Below, piece after piece: positions 38,788-46,969 of a stretch of DNA of 64,000 nucleotides. The position numbers and the translations under genes were made by a program. A model generated the notes under the pieces. The model made no database searches. It saw only the letters and a program-made list of their open reading frames with translations, and was not told where the DNA came from. The DNA is from Telluria antibiotica. GTDB taxonomy: Bacteria > Pseudomonadota > Gammaproteobacteria > Burkholderiales > Burkholderiaceae_D. The number at the start of each line of letters is the position of its first letter. Position 1 is the stretch's first letter. The stretch spans positions 124,001 to 188,000 of the forward strand of contig NZ_JAAQOM010000002.1 in NCBI RefSeq assembly GCF_011682055.1, in the 5' to 3' direction.

Positions 38788-39681
38788 TCAGTTGTACAGC
38801 GTGCCCGCGTTGATGATGGGCTGCGCGTCGCGGTCGGAGCACAGCACCACCAGCAGGTTGCTGACCATCGACGCCTTCCGCTCCGCATCCAGCTCGACGA
38901 TTTCGCGCTCGGCAAGCCCTTTCAACGCATCCTCGACCATCGTGACGGCACCGTGCACGATGCGCGCGCGGGCGCTGATGATGGCCTGCGCCTGCTGGCG
39001 GCGCAGCATCACCTGGGCGATCTCGGGGGCGTACGCGAGGTGCGTCAGCTTCGCGTCCAGCGTCTCCACGCCGGCCGCCTCGAAGCGCGCCGTCAGCTCG
39101 TCGCTGAGCGCCAGCGCCACTTCGCTCGCGCCGCCGCGCAAGGTCATTTCGCCGGGTGCCAGGTCCTCGCCTTCGTCGTACGCGTATTGCGCGGCCAGGT
39201 GGCGCAGCGCGGCCTCCGCCTGCACGCTGACGTAGCGCTCGAAATCGTCGACTTCGAACAGGGCCTGCGCCGTATCGCGCACGCGCCACACGACGGCCGC
39301 CGCCAGCTCCACCGGATTGCCGCGCTTGTCGTTGACCTTCAACGTGGACATGTTGAGGTTACGCGCCCGCACCGCCAGCTTGCGCTTGCGGTACAGCGGG
39401 AACGCCCAGCGCAAGCCCTCGCCGCGGTCCGTGCCGACATAGCGCCCAAACAAGGTCAGCACGGCCGTCTCGTTAGGCTGGAGCATGTACACGCCCGCAC
39501 ACACGAACAGCCCGGCAATGGCGAGCACAATGCCGCCGACCGCAGCCCCGGCCGACGCCGACCCCATGTTGGCGGCGTGGAGGATCCAGGCGCCGGCCAG
39601 CACTGCGAGCAGGCCGCAGGCGAAGACACCATAACCGTTCATCGACGTGAATTGTGCTTCCTGACGAGTATGTGTGGACAT
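38788..39681 (-). CDS. SPFH/Band 7 (stomatin-like) membrane protein
   Basis: A 297-residue protein with two N-terminal membrane helices (VFACGLLAVLAGAWILHAA and VGGIVLAIAGLFVCAGVYML), then the SPFH domain from QPNETAVLTLFGRYVGT through RRQQAQAIISARARIV, and a helical C-terminus. SPFH proteins scaffold membrane microdomains. AGGAACCAGC precedes ATG 39681. It forms a two-gene unit with an Arc-like protein gene. Confidence 0.9.
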   Translation of the reverse strand: MSTHTRQEAQFTSMNGYGVFACGLLAVLAGAWILHAANMGSASAGAAVGGIVLAIAGLFVCAGVYMLQPNETAVLTLFGRYVGTDRGEGLRWAFPLYRKRKLAVRARNLNMSTLKVNDKRGNPVELAAAVVWRVRDTAQALFEVDDFERYVSVQAEAALRHLAAQYAYDEGEDLAPGEMTLRGGASEVALALSDELTARFEAAGVETLDAKLTHLAYAPEIAQVMLRRQQAQAIISARARIVHGAVTMVEDALKGLAEREIVELDAERKASMVSNLLVVLCSDRDAQPIINAGTLYN

Positions 39682-39702
39682 GCTGGTTCCTGTGGTTATA
39701 TG

Positions 39703-39718
39703 AAAGTGATATCACTTT
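39703..39718. promoter_or_regulatory. Perfect 16-bp palindrome upstream of SPFH gene
   Basis: AAAGTGATATCACTTT is perfectly symmetric and ends 22 bp before the SPFH start codon. It is a likely operator in the promoter of the SPFH-RHH unit. Confidence 0.7.
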
Positions 39719-39816
39719 AGGATCACCTTGGGGGCGATGTCAATGCGCAATGCATGTGCGCGCGATCCCCGGTCTTTTGCCATTCGGGTAACGCGCTGCT
39801 ATAATGCGTGGCTCGG

Positions 39817-39893
39817 GCGGCTGTAGCTCAGCTGGATAGAGTACTTGGCTACGAACCAAGGGGTCGTGGGTTCGATTCCTGCCAGCCGCACCA
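39817..39893 (+). tRNA. tRNA-Arg(ACG), copy 3
   Basis: Identical to copies 1 and 2. The promoter is TTGCCA, a 17-bp spacer and TATAAT, ending about 11 bp before the gene. Confidence 0.97.
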
Positions 39894-39906
39894 GTTATTC
39901 GGATAA

Positions 39907-39952
39907 AAGGCTCATGACACGCGCAAGCGGTTCATGGGCCTTTTTCTTTCGG
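39907..39952 (+). terminator. Terminator of tRNA-Arg copy 3
   Basis: AAGGCTCATGA pairs with TTCATGGGCCTT around a CACGCGCAAGCGG inner region, then TTT. Related to the terminator of copy 4 but unlike those of copies 1, 2 and 5. Confidence 0.85.
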
Positions 39953-40382
39953 AAAAGCCATTCCTCATCCGATAACCCCCCACCCGTTTTTACCAAAAGT
40001 TATTCGCCGACACCGCGGCGAATACCCTGCCCCGGTACAGCCGGGCGCCGATAACGTGTTATTGCCGGCTTCCTTGATCTGATGCAAAAACAGCGGACCT
40101 GACACGGCCGCCGCGCGTCGGGCCGCACTGGCTCGCTCGGCCCGCCTGTTCGTTTATCCCGTGCCATCAGGCTTTAACTCCACTACAACAGCTATTTCGA
40201 TTTATTAAGAGTTTCGTTTTTGCCGGATGCGTTTTATGCGGAAATTCCGTTATCAGGCTGTTTACACCTATTTCACTCGTTATATTGAACTGTTGCGACA
40301 TCGCAATAAGTTCCGTGAATCAGCATATTTTTTTGCGACCGTTAGTATATTTTTCCGGAGAAAAGATATGATTCAGGGAAAC
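39953..40382. other. AT-rich intergenic region upstream of the riboswitch
   Basis: About 430 bp without a convincing gene. From about 40160 the base composition turns markedly AT-rich (runs such as TTTTTTTGCGACC and TATATTTTTCC), unlike the flanking high-GC genes. It should hold the promoter for the riboswitch-controlled subtilase, but I cannot choose one -10/-35 pair. Confidence 0.55.
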
Positions 40383-40490
40383 AGCTGAGGCTGCTTAATG
40401 AAAAGGGCAAAGCCCGCGAAAGCGGGTGACGCAAAGTCAACGGTCTAACGAGCTCCGGCTCCACGACGGCAGGACTGCCAGATGCCAGCT
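40383..40490 (+). ncRNA. c-di-GMP-I riboswitch (GEMM-I)
   Basis: The core matches the GEMM-I motif closely: AGGGCAAAGCCC, a CGAAAG-capped stem, GTGACGCAAAGTC, then CGGTCTAA (tetraloop-receptor side) and a second helix closed by CGGCAGGACTGCCAG. P1 can pair AGCTGAGGC (40383-40391, one bulged A) with GCCAGCT (40484-40490). It lies 78 bp ahead of the subtilase start codon in the same direction. Confidence 0.93.
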
Positions 40491-40492
40491 TC

Positions 40493-40512
40493 CGACCGGC
40501 TTGCGCCGGTCG
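40493..40512 (+). promoter_or_regulatory. Hairpin directly after the riboswitch (possible expression platform)
   Basis: CGACCGGC, loop TTGC, GCCGGTCG: a perfect 8-bp stem starting 3 nt after P1. No U-run follows directly, so it is not a standard terminator. Confidence 0.6.
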
Positions 40513-40567
40513 CGACGTGGATGTCATGTGCACGATCCTGCCTTTTGTTACCAAGGAATCGTACGCG

Positions 40568-42340
40568 ATGAAGTCCATCCACTCTTCCCTCCGCATCCTG
40601 CCGATGCTCGTCGCCGGCGCCCTCGCCGCCACCGCCGCAATCGCCGCGCCCGCACAGGACGGCGGTTATGCACGCCACCGCATCCTCGTCGAGGCACGTC
40701 CGGGCCTGTCGGACGCTGCTCTCGACCGCATCCTGAAGGAACACGGCGGCAAGAAGCGCAAGATCGGGCAAAGCCGCCTGCACGTCGTCGACCTGCCGGC
40801 CAATGCATCGGAAGTCGCCGTCGTCGCCAAGCTGCAGCGCCGTCCGGAACTGAAATTCGCGGAACTCGACCGCGTCGTGCCGGCCGCGATGGCCGTCAAC
40901 GATCCGTACGCCGGCAGCGAGTGGCACCTCACCAAGATCGGTGCACAGACGGCGTGGGACAGCTCGATGGGCCGCGGCGTGACGATCGCCGTGCTCGACT
41001 CCGGCGTGAACGTCAACCATCCGGACCTCAAGGACCACCTCGTCGCCGGCTACAACGTCTACGACGGCAACACGGACCTGACGGACGTCTGCGGCCACGG
41101 CACGGCCGTCGCCGGCACCGCCGCCGCGACGAGCAACAACGCGACCGGCGTGGCCGGCGTCGCGGGCGCGGCCAGCGTCATGCCGCTGCGCATCGCCTAC
41201 AGCGACAGCACGGGCTGCCACGCCTACTTCAGCACGATCGCCAGCGGCATCACGTACGCGGCCGACCACGGCGCGCGCATCGCCAACATCAGCTACGTCG
41301 GCATCGCCGGCAGCTCGTCCGTGCTGAGCGCCGCCCGCTACATGAACAGCAAGGGCGGCCTCGTGTTCGTTTCCGCCGGCAACAACAACATCGACGAAAA
41401 CGTGACGCCCGACCCGTCGCTGGTGGTCGTGTCGGCCACCGACGCCAACGACGCCAAGGCCAGCTTCTCGAGCTGGGGCAGCTTCGTCACGATCTCCGCG
41501 CCGGGCACGTATATCTGGACGACCAACAATTCGCTGGGCTATTCGCAGTGGAACGGCACGTCGTTCTCCGCCCCGGTGACGGCCGGCGTCGCCGCGCTGA
41601 TGATGGCCGCACGTCCGGACCTCAGCGGCGACCAGATCCAGTCGCTGCTGTACTCGACGTCCGTCGACCTCGGCGCAGCCGGCCGCGACCCCGTGTTCGG
41701 CTACGGCCGCGTGGATGCCGCCGCCGCACTGCGCGCCACGATGGCATACCAGTCGCCGGTCGACACGACGGCACCCGTGGCAGCGATTGCCGCGCCGCTG
41801 GCGAACAGCTCGGTCTCCGGCCTCGTCGGCGTGACCGTCAATGCCAGCGACAACGTGGGCGTGGCCCGCGTCGACCTGAAGGTGAACGGCACCGTCATCG
41901 CGACCGATACGAGCGCACCGTACACGTTCAGCTGGGACTCGACCGGGACCGCCAACGGCATGGCCAACATCGTCGCCGTCGCCTATGACGCCGCCGGCAA
42001 TGCGGGCACGTCGGCCACGGTCGCCGTGAACGTCGCCAACCAGGTCACGACGCTGGCCAAGGACACGACGCCGCCTTCCGTCGTGATCAGCAACCCGGTC
42101 GCGGGCACCGTGACCGGCAACGTCGCCGTGTCGATCAACGCGTCGGACGACTCGGGCGCCGCCGGCATCACGACGGTGCTGTCGATCGACGGCCAGACCA
42201 AGGCCCAGGGCACGGGCGGCGTACTCGGCTACAACTGGAACACGCGCAAGGTTCGCGCCGGCCAGCACACGCTGACGGCGACGTCCCGCGATGCCGCCGG
42301 CAACACGAGCACGACGTCGGTCATCGTCACGTCGAAGTAA
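40568..42340 (+). CDS. Secreted S8 subtilisin-like serine peptidase with two Ig-like domains
   Basis: A 590-residue secreted protease. A signal peptide ends near AAIAAPA, followed by an inhibitor-type propeptide (HRILVEARPG...). The catalytic triad is D144 (VLDSGVN), H177 (CGHGTAVAGT) and S332 (GTSFSAP). Two C-terminal Ig-like repeats, each starting with a DTT-P pattern, likely mediate surface or matrix contact. AAGGAATCGTACGCG precedes ATG 40568. The c-di-GMP riboswitch upstream implies control by the sessile/motile switch, for example release from or shaping of biofilm. Confidence 0.95.
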   Translation: MKSIHSSLRILPMLVAGALAATAAIAAPAQDGGYARHRILVEARPGLSDAALDRILKEHGGKKRKIGQSRLHVVDLPANASEVAVVAKLQRRPELKFAELDRVVPAAMAVNDPYAGSEWHLTKIGAQTAWDSSMGRGVTIAVLDSGVNVNHPDLKDHLVAGYNVYDGNTDLTDVCGHGTAVAGTAAATSNNATGVAGVAGAASVMPLRIAYSDSTGCHAYFSTIASGITYAADHGARIANISYVGIAGSSSVLSAARYMNSKGGLVFVSAGNNNIDENVTPDPSLVVVSATDANDAKASFSSWGSFVTISAPGTYIWTTNNSLGYSQWNGTSFSAPVTAGVAALMMAARPDLSGDQIQSLLYSTSVDLGAAGRDPVFGYGRVDAAAALRATMAYQSPVDTTAPVAAIAAPLANSSVSGLVGVTVNASDNVGVARVDLKVNGTVIATDTSAPYTFSWDSTGTANGMANIVAVAYDAAGNAGTSATVAVNVANQVTTLAKDTTPPSVVISNPVAGTVTGNVAVSINASDDSGAAGITTVLSIDGQTKAQGTGGVLGYNWNTRKVRAGQHTLTATSRDAAGNTSTTSVIVTSK

Positions 42341-42376
42341 GCGAAGAAACGAACGAGGCTTGCCAAATAGCGGAAT

Positions 42377-42390
42377 GCCGCTATAATGCG
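42377..42390 (+). promoter_or_regulatory. Promoter region (-10) of tRNA-Arg copy 4
   Basis: TATAAT (in GCTATAATGCGTG) follows TTGCCA after a 16-bp spacer; TTGCCA lies just after the subtilase stop codon. Confidence 0.8.
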
Positions 42391-42398
42391 TGCCTCGG

Positions 42399-42475
42399 GC
42401 GGCTGTAGCTCAGCTGGATAGAGTACTTGGCTACGAACCAAGGGGTCGTGGGTTCGATTCCTGCCAGCCGCACCA
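42399..42475 (+). tRNA. tRNA-Arg(ACG), copy 4
   Basis: Identical to the other copies. It starts 59 bp after the subtilase stop codon. Confidence 0.97.
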
Positions 42476-42485
42476 ATTATTCCGA

Positions 42486-42529
42486 TAAAAGGCTCATGAC
42501 ACGCGAAAGCGGTTCATGAGCCTTTTTTC
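42486..42529 (+). terminator. Terminator of tRNA-Arg copy 4
   Basis: AAAGGCTCATGA pairs with TTCATGAGCCTTT around a CACGCGAAAGCGG inner hairpin, then T residues. Confidence 0.9.
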
Positions 42530-42615
42530 TTTTTGTCCGGACACGCATCGCATTGGCCAACCCGCCAAATTGCTCTTTTCCAAACGGCAAAGCCCCGCTA
42601 TAATGCGTGCCTCGG

Positions 42616-42692
42616 GCGGCTGTAGCTCAGCTGGATAGAGTACTTGGCTACGAACCAAGGGGTCGTGGGTTCGATTCCTGCCAGCCGCACCA
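42616..42692 (+). tRNA. tRNA-Arg(ACG), copy 5
   Basis: Identical to the other copies; only 140 bp after copy 4, with no gene between. TATAAT lies 11 bp upstream, with a weak -35 (TTTTCC). Confidence 0.97.
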
Positions 42693-42701
42693 GCTTCTTC
42701 G

Positions 42702-42731
42702 AAGGGCCAGATCGCGAGATCTGGCCTTTTT
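42702..42731 (+). terminator. Terminator of tRNA-Arg copy 5
   Basis: AGGGCCAGATC, loop GCGA, GATCTGGCC then T residues; one change from the terminators of copies 1 and 2. Confidence 0.92.
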
Positions 42732-42751
42732 CATTTCCGGTGACCCGCCAT

Positions 42752-44641
42752 TCAAGTCCGCAGCTTCTTGATGATGCTGCGATTCCCCAGGATCTCCTCG
42801 ATCTGCTCGAAACGCACGGGCTTGACCATGTGATGGTCGAAGCCGGCCTCGAACGCCAGTTGACGATCCTTTTCCTGGCCCCAGCCGGTGACGGCGACCA
42901 TCACCGTCATCGTGCAGCACGACAGGTCGCGGATGCCCCGCGCCAGGTCGTAGCCCGACATCTGCGGCAGGCCGATGTCGAGGAAGGCGTAATCGGGACA
43001 GAAGCGCTTGGCGGCGGCCAGCGCGTCGGGGCCGTTGTGGGTGATGACGACGCTGTGCCCCATCGCCGTCAGCAGCGCGCCGATGCTGTTCACGAAGTCG
43101 ACGTTGTCGTCGGCCAGCAGGATGCGGTACGTCTCGGCGCTGATGAACGACATCGGCGTGGGCTTCGCGGGCAGTTCCGGCTCGACGACGATCGGCAGGC
43201 GCACGACGAACTGGCTGCCGTGGCCGACGCCGGCGCTGTGTGCCTCGATGGTGCCGCCGTGCAGTTCGACGAGCTTGCGCGCCAGCGACAACCCGACACC
43301 AAGGCCCGCGTTCGAACGCTCCAGCGTGGAATCGACCTGCACGAACATCTCGAACACGGTGTCCAGCATGTCGGGCGCGATGCCGATGCCCGTATCGGAC
43401 ACGACCAGGGTCAGGGTGCGGTCGTCCACCGTCGCCTTCAGCCCCACGCGGCCGCCGCGGTTCGTGTACTTGGCGGCGTTGTTCAGCAGGTTCGACAGGA
43501 TCTGCGCGAGCCGGGTCGCGTCGCCGTTCAGGAACACGGGACGGTCCGGCAGGTCGATCGTCAACTCGTGGCCGTGCAGCTCGATGTACGGGCGGACGAC
43601 TTCGAGCGCGTCGTTGACGACGGCCTTCAGCTCCACGCGGCCGCTCTTGATCGTGAACTTGCCCGTGTTGATGCGCGAGACGTCCAGCAGATCGTCGACG
43701 AGACGCACCATCTGGCGCAACTGGCGCTCCATGATGTCGGTCGCGCGCTGGGTGGCCTGGGCGTCGCCGCTGCGCAGCCGGAGGATGTCCAGGCCCGTGC
43801 GGATGGGCGCGAGCGGGTTGCGCAATTCATGCGCCAGGGTGGCGAGGAATTCGTCCTTGCGGCGGTCGCCCAGGCGCAGCGCCTCTTCCGCGCGCTGGCG
43901 CACCTGCATCTCGTGCTCCAGCGTCGCGTTGGCTTCCTGCAGCGCGTGCGAACGACGGCCGATCTCGGCCAGCATGTCGTTGAACGCGGCGACGAGCACG
44001 CCGATCTCGCCGCTGTCGTTGCCGGGTACGCGCAACGTGAAATCGCGCCGCTGCATCACCTGGCGCGCGACGTTCGTCACGGCCGCAAGCGGCCGCGTGA
44101 TGGCGGCCTGCAGCCGCGACGCGACGAGGCCCGCGATCAGCAGTGCGCCCAGCATCACGGCGCCGAGGATCGCGCCATAGCTCACGAGGCGGTCGAACAG
44201 GCCGTAGCGCGAGCGCAGGTACACGGTACCCACCATCTCGCCGTTTTCCACGATGTTGCGGAACACGGCCACTTCGCCGGCCTCGATGCGGTAGCCGGAC
44301 GGCGCCGGCCGCGCGGGGATCGCCTGGTTCGGCGCAGACGCATACGTGGCGAAGCGCGTGCCGTCGCTCGTGTAGACCGCGGCCGCGAGGATCTGCGGGC
44401 GCACCCGCAGCACGGCGAGGTTCTGGCGCGCCGTCTCCTCGTCGTTGAATGCGAGCGCGGGCGCCGTCACGCGCGCCATGATGTCGGCCTGCGTCATCAG
44501 GTCGTCCGTCCAGTAGCGCTGGAACGCCCGCAGGTCGAACAGCAGCATCGCGACGGACGCCGCCAGCAATGCGACGAACGTCGTCGCGACCGCCATCAAT
44601 ATGAGTTTGCCGCGGACCGTGCCGCCGTCGCGCACCACCAT
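42752..44641 (-). CDS. Membrane hybrid histidine kinase (HAMP-HisKA-HATPase-REC), partner of YfiR-like protein
   Basis: A 629-residue sensor with two membrane helices (about 12-35 and 155-180) around a CHASE8-like periplasmic domain, HAMP, coiled coil, H-box LAHELRNPL (H271), N-box LLNNAAKYT, G-boxes DTGIGI and GVGLSL, and a C-terminal receiver with phospho-acceptor D555 (FLDIGLPQ). ATG 44641 overlaps the YfiR-like stop as TGATG, so translation is coupled. The YfiR-like protein probably inhibits or tunes the periplasmic sensor domain, as YfiR does YfiN. Confidence 0.93.
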   Translation of the reverse strand: MVVRDGGTVRGKLILMAVATTFVALLAASVAMLLFDLRAFQRYWTDDLMTQADIMARVTAPALAFNDEETARQNLAVLRVRPQILAAAVYTSDGTRFATYASAPNQAIPARPAPSGYRIEAGEVAVFRNIVENGEMVGTVYLRSRYGLFDRLVSYGAILGAVMLGALLIAGLVASRLQAAITRPLAAVTNVARQVMQRRDFTLRVPGNDSGEIGVLVAAFNDMLAEIGRRSHALQEANATLEHEMQVRQRAEEALRLGDRRKDEFLATLAHELRNPLAPIRTGLDILRLRSGDAQATQRATDIMERQLRQMVRLVDDLLDVSRINTGKFTIKSGRVELKAVVNDALEVVRPYIELHGHELTIDLPDRPVFLNGDATRLAQILSNLLNNAAKYTNRGGRVGLKATVDDRTLTLVVSDTGIGIAPDMLDTVFEMFVQVDSTLERSNAGLGVGLSLARKLVELHGGTIEAHSAGVGHGSQFVVRLPIVVEPELPAKPTPMSFISAETYRILLADDNVDFVNSIGALLTAMGHSVVITHNGPDALAAAKRFCPDYAFLDIGLPQMSGYDLARGIRDLSCCTMTVMVAVTGWGQEKDRQLAFEAGFDHHMVKPVRFEQIEEILGNRSIIKKLRT

Positions 44642-45249
44642 CACTGCGCTCCTTTCTGCACCCGGTTCGCCACTGTCAGCAGGCGCGAACTGAGCTTGAT
44701 GCCATTACGTTCCGCCGCATCGAGGGAGACGTCGAAGCGGACGCGCTCGTCGACGATGCGGAAATTGATCACACTGCCGAGCTGCAGGCCGTTCTCGCAC
44801 TCGGTCACCACGAGCATCGCGCCGCTCGCCTGGCGCACGATGCGCCCCACGCGTTGCGGATCGCCACCGCCCACGAACAGCAGGTGCACGCGCGCGCCGG
44901 CGTCGGCTTCGCGCAGCTCGCGCACCTCGATGGGCCGGTTGTTGACGGTGCGTCCCGCGACGACGCGCGCCAGCTCGACGGCCAGGTCGTCCGCGCCGAT
45001 CAAGCCGATCGTCAGCGGCACGGCCGCGTCGGCAAAGGCGCTGGCGGGAAAATCCGTGTAGCCGAGGAATTTATACAGGAAGGCCGCCTTCACGCGCCGC
45101 TCCAGCGGTACGGCGGGCACGGCGCTTTGCGCGCGCGCGGGCGGCACGAGCCCCCTGCCCACGCACAGCGCGGCCACGCAGGCCAGCGCCCAGGCGGCGA
45201 CCGTGCGGCGCAGGCCGGGGTTCGTGGATCGGTTCAATGGAAGATGCAT
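44641..45249 (-). CDS. YfiR-family periplasmic protein (DUF4154)
   Basis: A 202-residue exported protein: a signal segment (AAWALACVAALCVGRGL) then the YfiR domain with VKAAFLYKFLGYTDFP, VHLLFVGGG and GSVINFRIVDERVRFDVSLDAAERNGIKLSSRLLTVA, the conserved end of the family. In Pseudomonas YfiR represses the diguanylate cyclase YfiN from the periplasm; here the coupled partner is a hybrid kinase. ATG 45249 is the best start, although its ribosome-binding site is weak. Confidence 0.88.
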   Translation of the reverse strand: MHLPLNRSTNPGLRRTVAAWALACVAALCVGRGLVPPARAQSAVPAVPLERRVKAAFLYKFLGYTDFPASAFADAAVPLTIGLIGADDLAVELARVVAGRTVNNRPIEVRELREADAGARVHLLFVGGGDPQRVGRIVRQASGAMLVVTECENGLQLGSVINFRIVDERVRFDVSLDAAERNGIKLSSRLLTVANRVQKGAQ

Positions 45250-45656
45250 CGGCCGGTTGGCAAACCCACGGAAGTGAACGTTGGCAGGGCGCCCCCTGCG
45301 AAACGGCCGGATCGGACACGCCGCGCCTGCAGCACGCACGCCGGACGTGACGGCGGCGCCGCACATGGCCGGCGTCCGCCAGCGGGATGATAGCTGGGGA
45401 AGGTCGACAATGGCAACGCGCGGCAGGCCGGCGTGGATGGAAAATTCGGAAAGAACGTAAACGACAGCAAGGCGTCTTTAAACATTTTGCTATCGTAGAA
45501 CATTTTCTTTTTTGCACCAAGAGCGTCCCGATCGGGATCGGCACTGCCGAGTCATTTATAAAATCAATGGCGGATATTGGAAATCTAAATTGGATTTCTT
45601 TTTTGCGATGCAGCATTATGAAGCTGTCTCCTCTATTCTCCTCCAAGGATAGATTC
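45250..45656. other. Non-coding, partly AT-rich region
   Basis: No convincing gene on either strand. From about 45430 it is AT-rich. CCCGATCGGG (10-bp palindrome) and TCGGCA-CT-TGCCGA-like symmetry occur near 45526-45552, and TTTATAAAAT near 45555 looks like a -10. The region ends in a strong terminator, so a short transcript is possible. Confidence 0.45.
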
Positions 45657-45684
45657 AGCCCGCTGCCAAAGCGGGCTTTTTTTT
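45657..45684 (+). terminator. Rho-independent terminator with no gene before it on the plus strand
   Basis: AGCCCGCT, loop GCCAA, AGCGGGCT, then eight T. It has no upstream plus-strand coding gene, so it may end a small RNA. Confidence 0.88.
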
Positions 45685-45901
45685 GCCCGCGCGCCGCGCC
45701 GGCGCCAGCGAGACATTTCAGCAGCGCATTTATACTGCACTGCACCATGGGCATGTCCGCATGTTGCTGTTTTGCGACCGCTCCTCTTGCCCCGTTTGCT
45801 TGTTTTTCTTCTGCGGAACGTATCCAGTCGTGCCGCCCCCGCCTTCCGATTTGGTGTACGATGCATCCTCTTTTCGTTTAGATAACATTATCGACTGCGC
45901 T

Positions 45902-46735
45902 ATGCTTTTTCACGGCAGGTCCGCCCAATCCTCCAGTTCGTTCGACTGGTCCACTTCCCGGCTCGGCGATCCGCAGCAGTGGCCACAGGCGCTCCGGCTG
46001 GCAGCCGACTTGGTGTTCAATACCCCGCTCCCGCTGCTGCTCGTGTGGGGACGCGACATGACAATCCTGTTCAACGATGCCTACGGCGCGCTGGCCGGCC
46101 CCGCGTACGGACGGGTGCCGGGCGGGAACGTGCCGCCCGTGATGCCGCCGCCGCTGGCGGTCGGAGGCGCCGAACTGGAGCGGGCGTGGGACGGCGAAGC
46201 CACCTGCGCGGCCGATCGCGACCTCGCGTTCGCGGGCAGCGTGGGCGGCGGCCGCTACGACCTGCATTTCACGCCCGTGCGCGCGGACGACGGCAAGGTC
46301 GCCGGCGTGCTGTGCGCACTGGCGCCCGCCCCGGCCCCGGCGGAAACGGGCCTGGACGAAGCGGGCGGCCCCATGCGCATCCTCGTCGTCGAGGACAACG
46401 TCGATTCGCAATACCTCGTGTGCGAGATGCTGCGCGCCTTCGGCCACGAGGCGGACGGCGTGGGCCATCCGCACGACGCGCTGGCGCGGCTGGCGGCCGG
46501 CCGCTACGACGTGTTGTTCACGGACGTCAGCCTGCCCGGCATGTCCGGCGTCGAACTGGCGCGCCAGGCCGTCGCGCACGCACCCGACATGCGGGTCATC
46601 TTCGCGTCGGGCTACGGCGACACGCTGCTGCGCCACGTCGAATTCCCCTACCTGTCGCTGCAGAAGCCCTACGAGCTCGACCAGCTCCAGCAGGCCCTCG
46701 ACAAGGTGGCGCACCCGCTGCCGGCGCGCACCTGA
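45902..46735 (+). CDS. PAS-like domain plus receiver domain protein
   Basis: A 277-residue cytoplasmic protein. Residues about 10-140 form a degenerate PAS domain like those that precede hybrid kinases (FNTPLPLLLVWGRDMTILFNDAYGALAG). The C-terminal receiver starts at ILVVEDN (about 160) and has phospho-acceptor D208 (LFTDVSLPG) and the lysine in LSLQKPYEL. There is no kinase or output domain, so it may pass phosphate to or compete with the neighbouring hybrid kinases. ATG 45902 is chosen; longer readings enter non-coding sequence. Confidence 0.82.
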   Translation: MLFHGRSAQSSSSFDWSTSRLGDPQQWPQALRLAADLVFNTPLPLLLVWGRDMTILFNDAYGALAGPAYGRVPGGNVPPVMPPPLAVGGAELERAWDGEATCAADRDLAFAGSVGGGRYDLHFTPVRADDGKVAGVLCALAPAPAPAETGLDEAGGPMRILVVEDNVDSQYLVCEMLRAFGHEADGVGHPHDALARLAAGRYDVLFTDVSLPGMSGVELARQAVAHAPDMRVIFASGYGDTLLRHVEFPYLSLQKPYELDQLQQALDKVAHPLPART

Positions 46736-46867
46736 ACGATGCGGCAAAGGTGTGCAACGCGGAGCCCGGGCTGGGCTAGAATCGATGTACGGCTCGTGAC
46801 GCGCCGTGGCCCGACATACCCGCACGTTCCGCGCGGCGCGTCGGTGCTGCGCGCAGAGGCCGGACCA

Positions 46868-46969
46868 ATGATCGAATTCGAGCCCACCGGCAACGCATCC
46901 CGCCCCTCCGAGCCAGGCGCGCTCGGCCTGGAGCCGTCCTCGGTGATCTCGCTGGGAGGCGTACGGTGA
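46868..46969 (+). CDS. Possible 33-residue leader peptide coupled to hybrid kinase
   Basis: A short frame (MIEFEPTGNAS...) with AGAGG upstream ends in a TGA that overlaps the GTG start of the next gene (GTGA). It may be a real small protein or only a device for translational coupling. Composition is ordinary; no family is recognised. Confidence 0.35.
   Translation: MIEFEPTGNASRPSEPGALGLEPSSVISLGGVR

Noticed and set aside
37777-42692. Mobile element or integrase at the tRNA-Arg array
   Set aside because: No integrase, transposase or attachment duplications beyond the tRNAs themselves are visible, so I report the array but do not call a genomic island.
45387-45881. Open frame across the AT-rich intergenic region before the PAS-REC gene
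   Set aside because: It runs through the terminator at 45657-45684, lacks a ribosome-binding site and has no coding-like composition.
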